A stretch of 64,000 bases of DNA from positions 186,001 through 250,000 of the forward strand of contig JAQTQB010000002.1 of the NCBI GenBank assembly GCA_028712475.1, given 5' to 3'. Below are positions 36,880-47,800 of this stretch, piece by piece. The DNA comes from Verrucomicrobiales bacterium (lineage in GTDB: Bacteria; Verrucomicrobiota; Verrucomicrobiia; Limisphaerales; UBA11358). Within the stretch, counting starts at the first letter, position 1, and each line of letters starts with the position of its first letter. The translations under genes were made by a program, and so were the position numbers. A model generated the notes under the pieces. That model had not been told where the DNA came from. It saw only the letters and a list, made by a program, of their open reading frames with translations, and did not search any database.

Positions 36880-38904
36880 ATGCTCATTTTTGACGAACTG
36901 AAAAAGAACGACCCGCAGCTCCGCCTCGTGGCGATGGTGCTGGCGGGCGGCCTGGGCATTTTGCTCGCGGGTTTGTGGTGGGTGCAGATCGTCTCCGCGC
37001 AGGAATATAAATCGCATCAGGAAACGCAGGCCTACCGCTCCGTGCGGATCCCCGCCGTGCGCGGGAAAATTCTCGACCGTGAAGGCCGCGTGCTGGCCGA
37101 GAACCGTCCGCGCTACAACTTGAGCCTTTACCTGGACGACTTGCGGAAACCCTTTGACACGGCTTACGGGCAGTTGCGCAAACAGGCGCTCGACGCACAG
37201 CAGCATGCCATCGCCGCGCAGGAAAAAAAACTGGGCCGGTCGCTCACGAAAGTTGAACGGAAACAGTTCGCTTTAACGACCGCCCAGATCCAGCAGCTCC
37301 GCGCGCAGTCCCGCTTGAGCGTCGCCAATGATCTCGCGGCCCAGATCGGGCGGCAACTGGGCCAGCCAGTGCCGCTGGACGCCAAAAATTTCGAGCGCGC
37401 CTACCAGACTCGGCTCGCGATGCCGTATCCGATCTTGAAAAATTTGAATGAAGTGCAGATCGCGCGTTTCGAGGAAAAATTCACCAACGGCTTCGGCGCG
37501 GATCTGGAATTGCAGGCCGCACGCGTTTATCCGTCCGGCGCGACGGCCGCACATTTGCTCGGTTATCTGCGGAGCGACGACAGTTCGGCGGAGGGCGAGG
37601 AGTCGTATTTTTCCTATCGGCTGCCGGATTATCGCGGGGTCGTCGGGATTGAAGGCGGGTTCGATGCGAAATTGCGCGGGATGGCGGGCGCAGAATCCGT
37701 GCTCGTCAACAACCTCGGCTACCGCCAGTCGGAAAACATCTGGAGCCAGCCCGAACCCGGCCATAATGTCGTGCTGACCATTGATCTCAATCTCCAGCGC
37801 GCGGCGGAAAATTCCCTCGTGCTGCATCGCGGCGCGGAGGCGAAAGCGGCGATCGTCGTCATGGATGTGCGCAGCGGCGATGTGCTGGCGATGGTTTCAT
37901 CGCCCACGTTCGATCCGAATGATTTCGCGCAGGGCATTTCGCAGGATAAATGGGACCGCTTGCAGCAACTGTCGGCGGAAAAAAACCGCGCGACGTATGA
38001 AAATTATGCGCCCGGCTCCATCTTCAAAACCGTCATCGCGCTGGCGGCCTTGGAAAACGGTTTGGATCCCAGCGAAGTCTTCCATGTGCATGCCAACCCG
38101 GAAAATCCGGCCAAGGGGATTATTTACGTCGGCAAACGCAGCATCAAGGACACCGCACCGCCGGGCGACTATGATTTCAGGAAGGCGTTCATCCATTCGA
38201 GCAATTCCTATTTCATCACGAACGGACTCCGGGCGGGCGTGGAAAACATCATCCGCATCGGCAAAAAATTTCATCTGGGCGAACGCACCGGGCTGTTCAC
38301 GAACCAGGAAACGCGCGGCAATTTTCCGAGCCTGCCCCGTGTGATTTCCCGCGCCTGGCGCGACGGTGACACGGCGAATCTGTGCATCGGCCAGGGCGAA
38401 CTGGCCGTGACGCCGGTCCAGATGGCGGTGATGGTTTCGGCGATCGCCAACGGCGGCAAGGTGCTTTGGCCGCGCATCGTTGACCGCATCGAGCCGCAAG
38501 ACCCGGCTTCCGGCGAAATGGCGTCCCGTTTTCCTGCCGGCGTGGTGCGTGATGAACTGGGCGTTCATCCGCGCAGCTTGAAAATTTTGCGCGACGCGAT
38601 GCGCGACGACGTAAGCAGCAGCGAAGGCACCGGCACGGCGGCGGCCGTGGAAGGCATGCAAGTTTGCGGCAAGACCGGCACCGCACAGGTTCAAGACGCC
38701 AGCAACAAACTTACGGGCTACAATTTCTGGTTCGCCTCGTTCGCGCCGTATGAAAAGCCGCGTTACGCCATCGTGGTCATGGTGGAATCCACCGATCTCC
38801 ACGGTTCCGGCGGCTCGGTGTGCGCGCCGATCGCGCACGACGTTTACGAAGCGATTTTGAAACAGGAAAACGCCCGGGCTGGAAAGGTTCTGGCGCGAAA
38901 TTAA
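36880..38904 (+). CDS. mrdA: Penicillin-binding protein 2 (peptidoglycan D,D-transpeptidase MrdA)
   Basis: A 674-residue class B PBP: N-terminal anchor helix (about 18-36), dimerisation/pedestal domain starting with RIPAVRGKILDREGRVLAEN, and a transpeptidase domain with the active-site S-x-x-K in YAPGSIFKTVIA, the S-x-N in HSSNSYFITNG and K-T-G-T in CGKTGTAQV. It is longer than E. coli PBP2 through extra length in the pedestal (about 95-150). It cross-links new glycan made by RodA. Confidence 0.95.
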   Translation: MLIFDELKKNDPQLRLVAMVLAGGLGILLAGLWWVQIVSAQEYKSHQETQAYRSVRIPAVRGKILDREGRVLAENRPRYNLSLYLDDLRKPFDTAYGQLRKQALDAQQHAIAAQEKKLGRSLTKVERKQFALTTAQIQQLRAQSRLSVANDLAAQIGRQLGQPVPLDAKNFERAYQTRLAMPYPILKNLNEVQIARFEEKFTNGFGADLELQAARVYPSGATAAHLLGYLRSDDSSAEGEESYFSYRLPDYRGVVGIEGGFDAKLRGMAGAESVLVNNLGYRQSENIWSQPEPGHNVVLTIDLNLQRAAENSLVLHRGAEAKAAIVVMDVRSGDVLAMVSSPTFDPNDFAQGISQDKWDRLQQLSAEKNRATYENYAPGSIFKTVIALAALENGLDPSEVFHVHANPENPAKGIIYVGKRSIKDTAPPGDYDFRKAFIHSSNSYFITNGLRAGVENIIRIGKKFHLGERTGLFTNQETRGNFPSLPRVISRAWRDGDTANLCIGQGELAVTPVQMAVMVSAIANGGKVLWPRIVDRIEPQDPASGEMASRFPAGVVRDELGVHPRSLKILRDAMRDDVSSSEGTGTAAAVEGMQVCGKTGTAQVQDASNKLTGYNFWFASFAPYEKPRYAIVVMVESTDLHGSGGSVCAPIAHDVYEAILKQENARAGKVLARN

Positions 38905-38905
38905 A

Positions 38906-40117
38906 ATGGTCAATCCATCCATCAACGAACGGGAACCGAAGCTCGACCGGCTGCAACTGGTCGCGCTCGCCGTGCTGATGTGCATCGGCACCCTGTTCGT
39001 TTACAGCGCGACGATGGCGAACGCGTCGTCGGCGATGCTGCCGTGGTATGACCAGACCTGGGTGCGGCAGATCATCTGGTATGCGATGGGCATCGGCGCA
39101 GGCGTGGCCCTGTGCCTTGTGGATTATCACACGCTGGCGCGCTGGTCGTTCGTGGCGTATGGAGCGTCCGTCTTCTTTCTGATCATCGTTTTGATTCCGC
39201 ACATCGGCACCTCGCACGGCTGGGGCGCGCAACGCTGGATTGACCTGGGATTTTTTCAATTTCAGCCGAGCGAATTCGCCAAGCTCGCGTTCATCCTCGC
39301 GGCGGCAAATTACTTGAGCCGTCCGGTGGATGAACTGCGGCAGCGGCTGGTTTTCTGGAAAGGCATCGGGCTGATGCTGCTGCCGTTCATGCTGATCTTG
39401 AAGGAACCGGACCTGGGTTCGGCGCTCGTTTTATTGCCGACGGGATTGGTGATGATGCTGGTGGCCGGCACACCGAAAAGATATCTGCTGCGCCTGGTCG
39501 GAGTGGTCGGCCTGCTGGCCGCGTTGTTTCTGGCGGACATTTTGTTTGCGCCGCCGCGCTGGCAGGTTCCGATGCAGGCGTATCAACGCCAGCGGCTGCT
39601 GGTCTATTTTGGCGCGGATTTCGCGGCGGCCAGCGCCACCCCGGCGGAAAAAGCGCAGGCACGGCGGCTGCAGTTTGACAAGTCGTATCAGGTCACGCAG
39701 GCGATGATTTCCGTCGGTTCGGGCGGCCTGATGGGCAAGGGCTGGCGCAAAGGCGACCAGACCGCGCTGGGTTTTTTGCCGCCGGGTGCGGCGCACAATG
39801 ATTTCATTTTCTCCGTCATTGCCGAGGAGGAAGGATTCGTCGGCTCCCTTGTGGTGCTGACGCTGTATGCGGTGATTCTCTTCACGGGATTGAGAATCGC
39901 CGGCCGGGCGCGCGATCGCCTGGGCAAACTCGTGGCCGTGGGCGTCGTGACGCTCCTGTTCAGCCACGTTTTCGTAAATATCGGCATGAACATTCGCATC
40001 GTCCCGGTGACGGGCATCCCACTGCCGCTGTTAAGTTACGGCGGATCATCAGTGCTGTGCTCGTTGATCGCGCTGGGCCTGATGCAAAACGTCCACATCC
40101 ATCGAAGAGGATATTAA
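38906..40117 (+). CDS. rodA: Rod shape-determining protein RodA (SEDS glycosyltransferase)
   Basis: A 403-residue SEDS protein with about ten membrane helices. Characteristic blocks are GWGAQRWIDLGFFQFQPSEFAKL, LKEPDLGSALVLLP and VTGIPLPLLSYGGSSVL near the end. It polymerises lipid II together with PBP2. An extra hydrophilic loop (about 210-255) separates helices. It starts one base after mrdA. Confidence 0.96.
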   Translation: MVNPSINEREPKLDRLQLVALAVLMCIGTLFVYSATMANASSAMLPWYDQTWVRQIIWYAMGIGAGVALCLVDYHTLARWSFVAYGASVFFLIIVLIPHIGTSHGWGAQRWIDLGFFQFQPSEFAKLAFILAAANYLSRPVDELRQRLVFWKGIGLMLLPFMLILKEPDLGSALVLLPTGLVMMLVAGTPKRYLLRLVGVVGLLAALFLADILFAPPRWQVPMQAYQRQRLLVYFGADFAAASATPAEKAQARRLQFDKSYQVTQAMISVGSGGLMGKGWRKGDQTALGFLPPGAAHNDFIFSVIAEEEGFVGSLVVLTLYAVILFTGLRIAGRARDRLGKLVAVGVVTLLFSHVFVNIGMNIRIVPVTGIPLPLLSYGGSSVLCSLIALGLMQNVHIHRRGY

Positions 40118-40119
40118 TT

Positions 40120-42090
40120 ATGAGCAACAACAACAACTTCTCGCGGCGCCGCCGCGGAATGCGCTTCAAGCCCAAAGGCGGCCTTGGACCAAACCCGCAG
40201 AAAACCGACCGCGACGCCACGCAGGCGCGCGCCGAGGTCGTGGCGGAACAGGGAGGCGACGAACGTCTGTTTGAAAAACGGCACAACGTCGAAATCGAAC
40301 GCGCGGAAAACATCGCCGCCGGACTGCCCCCGCAGGGCGCGCCGGAACCAGCCGTGCCGCACCAGCACGAAGCGGAGAAAAAAGATTTCCGCGCGCCGCA
40401 TCTCGACACGCCAGCGGTGGTGGAAGAGGAAAAATTCGCGCCGGTGATGATCAAGGAACAGCCCAAAGGCCTTGTGGAAGCCATCAAGTCCGCCGCCTCG
40501 AACCTCGTTAAAAAAGTCCAGAAACTGATCCGTCCTGAAAAGAAAATCCACAAGGAAGTCATCATCAATGCCGAGACGCTCGAAACGCGCGTCGCGGTGA
40601 CGGAGGACGGCAAGCTCGAGGAATTCAACATCGAGCGCACCACGGAAGAACGCCTGGTCGGCAGCATCTTCAAGGGCAAAGTCCGCAATCTCGAAGACGG
40701 CCTCAAGGCCGCGTTCGTGGACATTGGCTTCGAGAAAAACGCGTTTCTCCATTATTGGGACATCGTGCCGAACCAATTCGACAGCGGCGTAGAAATCGTC
40801 GAGCGCGAAGGCAAACGGCGCGACAAGCCGAAAATCACCCAGCGCGACATCCCGCGACTGTATCCGCCCGGCAGCGAAATCATCGTGCAGGTCACCAAAG
40901 GCCCGATCAGCACCAAGGGCCCGCGCATCACGACCAACCTCGTGCTGCCCGGACGCTATCTCGTGCTGCTCCCGAACTCGGATCAATCCGGCATCTCGCG
41001 CAAGATTGAAAGCCAGGAGGAGCGCAAGCGCCTGAAGAAAATCCTGCGCGAACTCGCCATACCCGACGGCATGGGCGTCATCATGCGCACCGCCGGCGAA
41101 GGCCAGCAGTTGCGTTATTTCGTGCGCGACCTCGCGTTGCTGCTCGAAGAATGGCGCGGCGTGCAGGACAAAATCAAGAGCCAGCCGATGGCGACCTGCG
41201 TGTTCCAGGAGCCGGACTTGATCGAACGCACCGTGCGCGACTTCCTCACCGAGGACGTCGAGCGCATCGTCGTTGACAACCAGAAAGCCTACGACCGGAT
41301 GCGCGAGATGATCTCCAAAATCTCGAAACGTTCGGCGGGCAAGATCAAATTCTACTCCGAAGCCCAGCCGGTGTTCGACCGGTTCAACATCAGCAAGCAA
41401 CTGGAGAACACCTTCTCGCGCCAGGTGCATTTGAAAGGCGGCGGCTACATCGTCATTGATGAAACCGAGGCGCTCGTGGCGATTGACGTGAACACCGGGC
41501 GGCATAAAGGCAACCGCGATCAGGAAGCCACGATTGCCAAAGTGAACCTCGAAGCCGCCGAGGAAATCTGCCGTCAACTCCGCCTCCGCAACATGGGCGG
41601 CCTCATCGTGCTCGACTTCATTGACATGAAATCGCGCCGCGACCAGCAGCAGGTTTATACGCGCGTCAAGGACGGTTTGCGCCGCGACAAGGCCAAGACG
41701 CACATCCTGCCCATCTCGCAGCTCGGCCTGATGGAGATGACCCGTCAGCGCCACAGCGAAAGCGTGCGCTCCGCCGTCTATGACGACTGTCCGTATTGCA
41801 AAGGCCGTGGCAAAGTGAAGAGCGTCGTGACCATGAGCGTGGAGATCCAGCGCAAGCTTCAGGAGATACTGAAGAAACGCACCCGCGACGAAAACGACTT
41901 CCAGCTCCGGATCGTCGTGCATCCAACCGTGCTGGACCGGCTGCGCACCGAGGACGAGAAACATCTCATCGAGATGGAGAAACGCTACTTCGGCAAGCTG
42001 TCCTTCCGGGCCGATACCGGCATGCACGCCGAACAGTTCAAGATCGTGAACGTGGAGACCAACGAAGAACTGGCGAGCGTCGGCGCTTGA
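40120..42090 (+). CDS. rng: Ribonuclease G/E family endoribonuclease
   Basis: A 656-residue RNase E/G. An unusual basic, disordered N-terminal extension (about 1-160) precedes the S1 domain ([23 protein letters not shown]). The DNase I-like catalytic part carries the two metal-binding Asp motifs AIDVNTG and [11 protein letters not shown], and the zinc-link is [10 protein letters not shown]. The start at 40120 has a GAGGA site inside the end of rodA; a longer frame from 40057 is rejected. Processing of rRNA and mRNA is the family role. It closes the mre operon, as in several bacteria, and is followed by a strong terminator. Confidence 0.93.
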   Translation: MSNNNNFSRRRRGMRFKPKGGLGPNPQKTDRDATQARAEVVAEQGGDERLFEKRHNVEIERAENIAAGLPPQGAPEPAVPHQHEAEKKDFRAPHLDTPAVVEEEKFAPVMIKEQPKGLVEAIKSAASNLVKKVQKLIRPEKKIHKEVIINAETLETRVAVTEDGKLEEFNIERTTEERLVGSIFKGKVRNLEDGLKAAFVDIGFEKNAFLHYWDIVPNQFDSGVEIVEREGKRRDKPKITQRDIPRLYPPGSEIIVQVTKGPISTKGPRITTNLVLPGRYLVLLPNSDQSGISRKIESQEERKRLKKILRELAIPDGMGVIMRTAGEGQQLRYFVRDLALLLEEWRGVQDKIKSQPMATCVFQEPDLIERTVRDFLTEDVERIVVDNQKAYDRMREMISKISKRSAGKIKFYSEAQPVFDRFNISKQLENTFSRQVHLKGGGYIVIDETEALVAIDVNTGRHKGNRDQEATIAKVNLEAAEEICRQLRLRNMGGLIVLDFIDMKSRRDQQQVYTRVKDGLRRDKAKTHILPISQLGLMEMTRQRHSESVRSAVYDDCPYCKGRGKVKSVVTMSVEIQRKLQEILKKRTRDENDFQLRIVVHPTVLDRLRTEDEKHLIEMEKRYFGKLSFRADTGMHAEQFKIVNVETNEELASVGA

Positions 42091-42110
42091 AATAAATCTG
42101 AAAACACAAA

Positions 42111-42141
42111 ACGCCCCGCGAGAAATCGCGGGGCGTTTTAG
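42111..42141 (+). terminator. Rho-independent terminator of the mre-rng operon
   Basis: ACGCCCCGCG (42111-42120), six-base loop, CGCGGGGCGT (42127-42136), then TTTTAGTTT. Ten perfect base pairs with a T tract, 20 bases after the rng stop. Confidence 0.93.
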
Positions 42142-42142
42142 T

Positions 42143-42307
42143 TTGCCTATCTATGAATTCAAACTTCTTGTCAACTGGCAGGCTGGAAAACAAAACAAAC
42201 AGCAATCTATAATTCCATCCCGCCCAAGCTGCAACAAACGAACCAAATAACGGGCTGCTCAGGCGTTCGTTTATTTGCAGACGAATTGAATCTAAAATAT
42301 CCTTCAT
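42143..42307 (-). pseudogene. 5' remnant of a small membrane-protein gene
   Basis: From ATG 42307 the frame reads MKDILDSIRLQINERL, SSPLFGSFVAAWAGWNYRLL and FVLFSSLPVDKKFEFID, strongly protein-like and similar to the start of a membrane-protein family I know only as hypothetical. After about 53 residues the frame runs into the rng terminator and loses sense, so only the N-terminal third remains. The 42308-42484 stretch beyond it shows no gene. Confidence 0.55.
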
Positions 42308-42484
42308 AGATTTAAGAGATTTGTAGCTAGGTGGGCCATTGGTTTTGCAACCCAGCAGATTTCACGTCCCCGACGCTATTTCCGCCCCGCCCCCGTGTCG
42401 AGCCGAATCTGGGTTCAACGCTCGCCCAATCCCAACGGGACGACGGAAAAACACAACCAATTCCACCGTCCCTCCATGACGGAC

Positions 42485-44113
42485 TTATTTTGGAACGACG
42501 CTCCCCGGACGTTGTGCCGGGCTAATTTCCATTCGCCGCTCCGCGACTTCCAGCGCGGCGAAAAATCCGCGCGCCTTCGCCAGCGTTTCCTCGTATTCCG
42601 CTTCGGGATTGGAATCGGCCACGATGCCGGCACCGACGTTGAAATGCGCCAGGCCGTCCCGGCAGATCGCGGTGCGGATGGCGATGTTCAACTGGCTTTC
42701 GCGGTTGAAGCCGAGGTAGCCGATCGCACCGCAGTAAGGTCCGCGCGAAATCGGTTCCAGTTCGTCAATGATCTCTATCGCACGAAACTTGGGCGCGCCG
42801 GTGATGCTGCCGCCGGGAAAACACGACGCGAACGCGGCAAAATGCGTCACGTCCTTTCGCAGCCGGCCTTCGACGGTGGAAACGAGATGCTGCACCTGCG
42901 CGAATTTTTCGAGCTTGGCAAGGTCCGGCACTTGCACGGAACCGTATTCGCAGACTTTGCCGAGGTCGTTGCGGAGCAAATCGGTGATCATCACCAGCTC
43001 GGCCAGTTCCTTCGCGCTGGTCTGCAATTCATAGGCGAGCTGCGCGTCTCGCGTCGGGTCGGCATCGCGCGGGCGTGTGCCCTTGATCGGGCGTGTGACG
43101 ATGTGCGAACCGCTCATGCGCAGGAATTGTTCCGGCGAGGACGAGGCGATTTCAAATTCGCCACAGTCGAGAAACGCGGAAAATGGCGCGGGCGAAACAG
43201 CGCTTAACTTTTCAAACATTTTCCAGCCCGCCGACTTTGAAAATTGATTTGGTCTCGACGGCGTCTCGCCCCACCGGGCCGTGAGCCGTTGCGAAAGGTT
43301 GACCTGATAAATGTCACCGGCGCGGATGTAACACTGGGCGCGCTCGACGGCGGCGAGAAAGCCGGCGCGGGTGAGATTGGAGGAAACAGCCCCCTCACCC
43401 CGGCCCTCTCCCCCTCGGCGGGGGCGAGGGAGAATGGCCGCCAGTTCATCAAATTTTTTTTGCGCCTCCGAAATTTCACCGCGCTTCGCTTCGCCAGAAA
43501 CTTGACTGCGATTCTCCCTCGCCCTTTCTGAAAGGGAGAGGGCCGTGGTGAGGGTTCGCCCTGAATCGTCCGACAACAGTGTCTGCCAAAACCCTGCTTG
43601 TTCCTGCGCCCGCGCTTCGCTGCGCGAGCCGTCGGCGTTCAAACCGGTGGAGACGATGCAAACTTTGCCGAGGCGATGATCAAAAACAACGAGGCTGTCA
43701 TAAAATCCGACGTGGCAATCGGGCAGTTCCAGATCATTGACGGCGCGGCGCGGGAGTTTGGGTTCGGTGAAATTTTTCAGGTCGTAACCCCAATAACCAA
43801 AGCAGCCGCCGAGCGGAAATGGCAGGTCAATCTCATCGAGCAATTCAAAGCGCGCCATGAGCGCGTCGAGGATGTGCCACGGGTTGCCAAATTGAATGTG
43901 ACGAGTGGCGAGTGGCGAGTGATGAGTAACTTCGCAGCGCGAGCCGGAGGAGCGGAAGATGAGAAATGGATTGGCGGCGACAAAGGAATAACGCGCCTGC
44001 GGTGAATCAAACGAACTGCTGCGGAGCAAAACAATCCCACTTTCACCACGCAATTGCTCGACGAGCGATTCGGGCGTGTGCGCGGTTTGGATTTCCTGGA
44101 TCAGCGGGCGCAT
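42485..44113 (-). CDS. pabB: Aminodeoxychorismate synthase component I / anthranilate synthase-like (PabB)
   Basis: A 542-residue chorismate-binding enzyme. The C-terminal catalytic domain shows RAGDIYQVNLSQRL, IKGTRPRDADPTRD, ELVMITDLLRNDLGKVC, FPGGSITGAPKFRAIEIIDELEP and RGPYCGAIGYLG. It forms 4-amino-4-deoxychorismate for folate, with a PabA subunit not present here. A TrpE identity is less likely, since the GPYCGAIGYL ending and N-terminal form suit PabB. Residues about 186-240 derive from an inserted pair of palindromic repeats. Whether the enzyme tolerates this linker is unknown, but the frame is intact. Confidence 0.88.
   Translation of the reverse strand: MRPLIQEIQTAHTPESLVEQLRGESGIVLLRSSSFDSPQARYSFVAANPFLIFRSSGSRCEVTHHSPLATRHIQFGNPWHILDALMARFELLDEIDLPFPLGGCFGYWGYDLKNFTEPKLPRRAVNDLELPDCHVGFYDSLVVFDHRLGKVCIVSTGLNADGSRSEARAQEQAGFWQTLLSDDSGRTLTTALSLSERARENRSQVSGEAKRGEISEAQKKFDELAAILPRPRRGGEGRGEGAVSSNLTRAGFLAAVERAQCYIRAGDIYQVNLSQRLTARWGETPSRPNQFSKSAGWKMFEKLSAVSPAPFSAFLDCGEFEIASSSPEQFLRMSGSHIVTRPIKGTRPRDADPTRDAQLAYELQTSAKELAELVMITDLLRNDLGKVCEYGSVQVPDLAKLEKFAQVQHLVSTVEGRLRKDVTHFAAFASCFPGGSITGAPKFRAIEIIDELEPISRGPYCGAIGYLGFNRESQLNIAIRTAICRDGLAHFNVGAGIVADSNPEAEYEETLAKARGFFAALEVAERRMEISPAQRPGSVVPK
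43391..43554. repeat. Inverted pair of palindromic repeats (REPIN-like) inside pabB
   Basis: Copy A: CCCCTCACCCC followed by the hairpin 43404-43430 (CCCTCTCCCCC/GGGGGCGAGGG, one mismatch). Copy B, in opposite orientation: hairpin 43516-43542 (CCCTCGCCCTTT/AAAGGGAGAGGG, one mismatch) followed by GTGGTGAGGG. The two lie head to head with about 85 bases between the hairpins. The whole block is open in the pabB frame and encodes the 'PRPRRGGEGRGEG' and 'TTALSLSERARE' pieces. Confidence 0.85.
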
Positions 44114-44119
44114 TTCTAA

Positions 44120-44797
44120 TTACGCAAATGCCTTGGGCGTGATGGCGGGCGGGCCGACGCGGCGTTCGTAGTCGCGGATGATTTCGATGACTTCGTCCGC
44201 GTCATCGGTGATTTTGAAAAGGTCAAGGTCGCCGCGGCTGATGAACTTGTCTTTTTCCAGGCGCGTTTTCATCCAGGCAAGCAGGCCTTTCCAGTGTTCG
44301 CGCCCGAACAGGATGAGCGGGAATTCCGGGATGCGCTGGGTCTGCACAAGGGTGAGGACTTCAAAAAATTCGTCGAGCGTGCCGTAGCCGCCGGGCATGA
44401 ACACGAAGCCAAGGCTGTATTTCACGAAGCCGACTTTGCGCGCAAAGAAATAATGAAAGTGGATCGGGATGTTGGCGTAGCGGTTGATTTTTTGCTCGTC
44501 CGGCAATTCGATGTTGAGGCCGACGGATTTTCCGCCGTTCTGCATCGCGCCCTTGTTGGAAGCCTCCATGATGCCCGGCCCGCCGCCGGTGATGACGGTG
44601 ATCTGATGCTTGGCGAGCCCCCTGGCGATGTCGTATGCGGCGCGATAATTTTTGTCCCCCGGTTTGGCGCGCGCGGAGCCGAAAATTGTCACGGCGGGGC
44701 GGACTTGGGAAAGCGTCTCAAATGAATCCACAAACTCGGCCATGATGCGGAAGATGCGCCAGGGGTCTTCGCGGGTGAAAGAAGTGGTGTCGCTCAT
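44120..44797 (-). CDS. LOG family protein (TIGR00730)
   Basis: A 225-residue Rossmann-like protein. GGGPGIMEASNKGA and the family hallmark PGGYGTLDEFFE (P-G-G-x-G-T-x-x-E) are present. Family members are cytokinin riboside 5'-monophosphate phosphoribohydrolases or related AMP nucleosidases. The ATG at 44797 is used; the frame continues 43 codons upstream across the nrdJ terminator, which cannot be coding. Six bases separate its stop from the pabB ATG, so the two are probably cotranscribed. Confidence 0.9.
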   Translation of the reverse strand: MSDTTSFTREDPWRIFRIMAEFVDSFETLSQVRPAVTIFGSARAKPGDKNYRAAYDIARGLAKHQITVITGGGPGIMEASNKGAMQNGGKSVGLNIELPDEQKINRYANIPIHFHYFFARKVGFVKYSLGFVFMPGGYGTLDEFFEVLTLVQTQRIPEFPLILFGREHWKGLLAWMKTRLEKDKFISRGDLDLFKITDDADEVIEIIRDYERRVGPPAITPKAFA

Positions 44798-44827
44798 GGC
44801 TGGAACATAAACCTGACGCCAAAATGA

Positions 44828-44863
44828 AACAAGCCGGAGAACTTGAAAATTCTCCGGCCTGTT
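44828..44863 (-). terminator. Terminator after nrdJ
   Basis: AACAAGCCGGAGAA and TTCTCCGGCCTGTT pair (14 bases, one G-T) around an eight-base loop, 14 bases past the nrdJ stop. On the minus strand TTTCATTTT follows. Confidence 0.8.
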
Positions 44864-44876
44864 GTGTTTCGGCTCC

Positions 44877-47800
44877 TCAAGAGCAACCGAGACTTTCGCC
44901 GCAGTTGAGACATTTGTAGCACGCACCGTTGCGCACGGCGACGTGGCCGCAGACCGGGCACGTCGGGGCGTCGCCCTGATTTTGAAACGAACTGGTCAAG
45001 GTGAGCTTCGTGTAGCTGCGTTCATGGCCGTTGCCATTTTCCGATTTCACGTCGAGAACGTCCGTGTCCTCGGCGATGGGCAGTTCAGGCACCGGACGGT
45101 TCACCTTTTTTTTTATCTCTTCGAGGAGGCCGGGCATCGCCAGCTCGGGTTGCGTGCGGGCGACATTGAGGCTTTCGCGATAGCCGGGGACAAATTGCAG
45201 CCCAAGCCAGCGGAACACATAGTCGGTGATGGACGAGGCGTTGCGTATCTCCGGGTTTTTGGTGAAACCGCTCGGCTCGAACCGCTGATGCGCGAATTTG
45301 CGGACGAGCGCATCCAGCGGCACGCCGTATTGAAACGCCATGCTGCATAACGTGCCAATGCTGTCCATCAGTCCGCCGATGGTCGAACCTTCCTTGGCCA
45401 TGGTGATGAACAATTCACCCGGCTGGCCGTCCTCAAACAAACCGACGGTGAGATAACCTTCGTGGCCGGCAATGTCGAACTTGTGCGTGAGCGCCTGGCG
45501 CGTGTCGGAAAGCCGACGGCGCAGCGGCTTGCCGGATTCGGCGCGCAGCCTGGCAACTTCGCCTTCAAGTTCCTTGATGCGATTTTCGAGCGGGGCAACG
45601 TCGGCAGCGGAGACGGGTGCAGTTTTATCGCCGCCCTCATTGGTCTTTTTCGTGTTGAGCGGCTGCGAACGCTTCGATCCGTCGCGATAAATGGCGACGC
45701 ATTTGAGCCCCATTTTCCAGGCTTCAATGTAAGTGTTGCGGACGTCCTCGACGGTGCAGGCGCTGGGCATGTTCACGGTCTTGGAGATCGCGCCGCTGAT
45801 GAACGGCTGCGCGGCGGCCATCATTTTCAGGTGCGCCAGATAACCGATGCTGCGCCTGCCTTTGTGAGCCTTGAACGCGCAATCAAACACGGGCAGATGT
45901 TCCGCCTTGAGGCCGCTGGGAATTATTTTGCCGTTTTCTTCAACGTCCTCAATCGTGTCGTGCTTCTCGATGTGCGCGATGATGGCTTCGTTTTCCTTGG
46001 CGCTGTAACCAAGGCGGCGCAATGCATCCGGCACGCCACGGTTCACCATTTTCAACATCCCGCCGCCCGCAAGCAGTTTGTATTTAACGAGCGCGATGTC
46101 GGGTTCCACGCCGGTCGTGTCGCAGTCCATGAGGAACGCAATCGTGCCGGTCGGCGCGAGCACGGTGACTTGCGCGTTGCGGTAGCCATGCTGACGGCCT
46201 TTGGCGAGCGCGCCATCCCAGGTTTTGCGCGCTTCATCCTTGAGATAATTAAATTCCGCGCTCGGCTGGATTGTTTCAACAGCGTCGCGGTGAAGCTTGA
46301 TGACGCCAAGCATGGATTCGACGTTGTCCTTGGCGACCGTTTTGGCGACGCCGGCACAACGCGAATCACGATAACCTGCGAACGAACCAACATTTGCGGC
46401 AATCTCCGCGCTTTGCTCGTAAGCGTGGCCGGTCATGATGGCCGTGATGGCACCGGCCAGCGCGCGGCCTTCATCGGAATCGTAAGGCAAACCGTAGCTC
46501 ATGCAGAGCGAGCCGAGGTTCGCAAAGCCGAGGCCAAGCGTGCGGAAGATGTGGGAATTTTCCGCGATGTCCTTGGTCGGATAACTCGCGTTGTCCACGA
46601 GAATTTCCTGCGCGGTGATGAAGATGCGCACGGCGGCCTTGAAACGTTCGATGTCGAACTTGCCGTCCTCGCGCTTGAACTTCATCAGGTTCAGCGACGC
46701 CAGATTACACGCGGTGTTGTTGAGGAAAACGTATTCGCTGCACGGATTTGTGGAGTGAATCGGCTCGGTGCCTTTGCAGGTGTGCCATTTCTGGATCGCG
46801 CCGTCGTATTGCATTCCCGGGTCGCCGCAGATATGCGTGCCTTCGGCGATTTTATAGAGCAGCTTCGCGGCGTCCTTCTTTTCCAACTGCTTGCCGCTGG
46901 TGATGGAACGCGTCCACCATTCCTTGCCGGAGAGCGCGGCCTGCATGAACTCATCGCTGGCGCGGACGGAAAGATTTTCATTCTGATACATCACGCTGCC
47001 GTAGGCGTCGCCGTTGTAAGAACCGTCATAGCCTTGCTCAATCAACGCCCACGCCTTCTTTTCTTCCTTCTGCTTGGCGTCAATGAATTCCTCAATGTCG
47101 CCGTGCCAGTCGCGGAGTGTGTTCATCTTGGCCGCGCGGCGCGTTTTGCCGCCGGACTTCACCACGTTGGCAACCTGATCGTAAACTTTCAGGAAACTCA
47201 TCGGGCCGCTGGGACGGCCGCCGCCGCTCAATTTTTCGCGGCTGGAACGGATCGGCGTCAGGTCGGTGCCGGTGCCGGAACCGTATTTGAACAGCATCGC
47301 TTCGCTGTAGGCGAGGTGCATGATGTTTTCCATGTTATCCTCGACCGACTGGATGAAGCACGCGCTGCCCTGCGGATATTCGTATTGCGTCTTGGCACGC
47401 TCGGCGATCTTGGTCTGGCGATTGTAGAACCAGTTGCCTTTGCCGGAATTTTTCCCGATGCCGTATTGGTTGAACAGTCCGACATTGAACCACACCGGCG
47501 AATTGAACGCGCCATATTGGTTCACGCAAAGCCATGTCAGCTCTTCAAAAAAGATCTCGCCGTCAGCTTTGCTGAAATAGCCGTCCGCGATGCCCCAATC
47601 CGCCATCGTCCGCGCAATGCGGTGGATGAGCTGGCGCACGGAGGTTTCGCGTTCGGGAGTGTTTTGTTCACCGTAAAAATATTTTGAAACGACGACCTTC
47701 GTGGCGAGCAGCGACCACGACTTCGGCACCTCGACGTTCTCCTGCTTGAAAATCACCTTGCCGCTGTCGTCAGTGATCTCGGCGGTGCGCTTTTCCCATT

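Noticed and set aside
40114..42027. 637-codon minus-strand frame opposite the RNase gene
   Set aside because: Shadow frame of the RNase E/G gene, whose catalytic motifs are clear.
45462..47687. 741-codon plus-strand frame opposite nrdJ
   Set aside because: Shadow frame; nrdJ has all class II reductase motifs.
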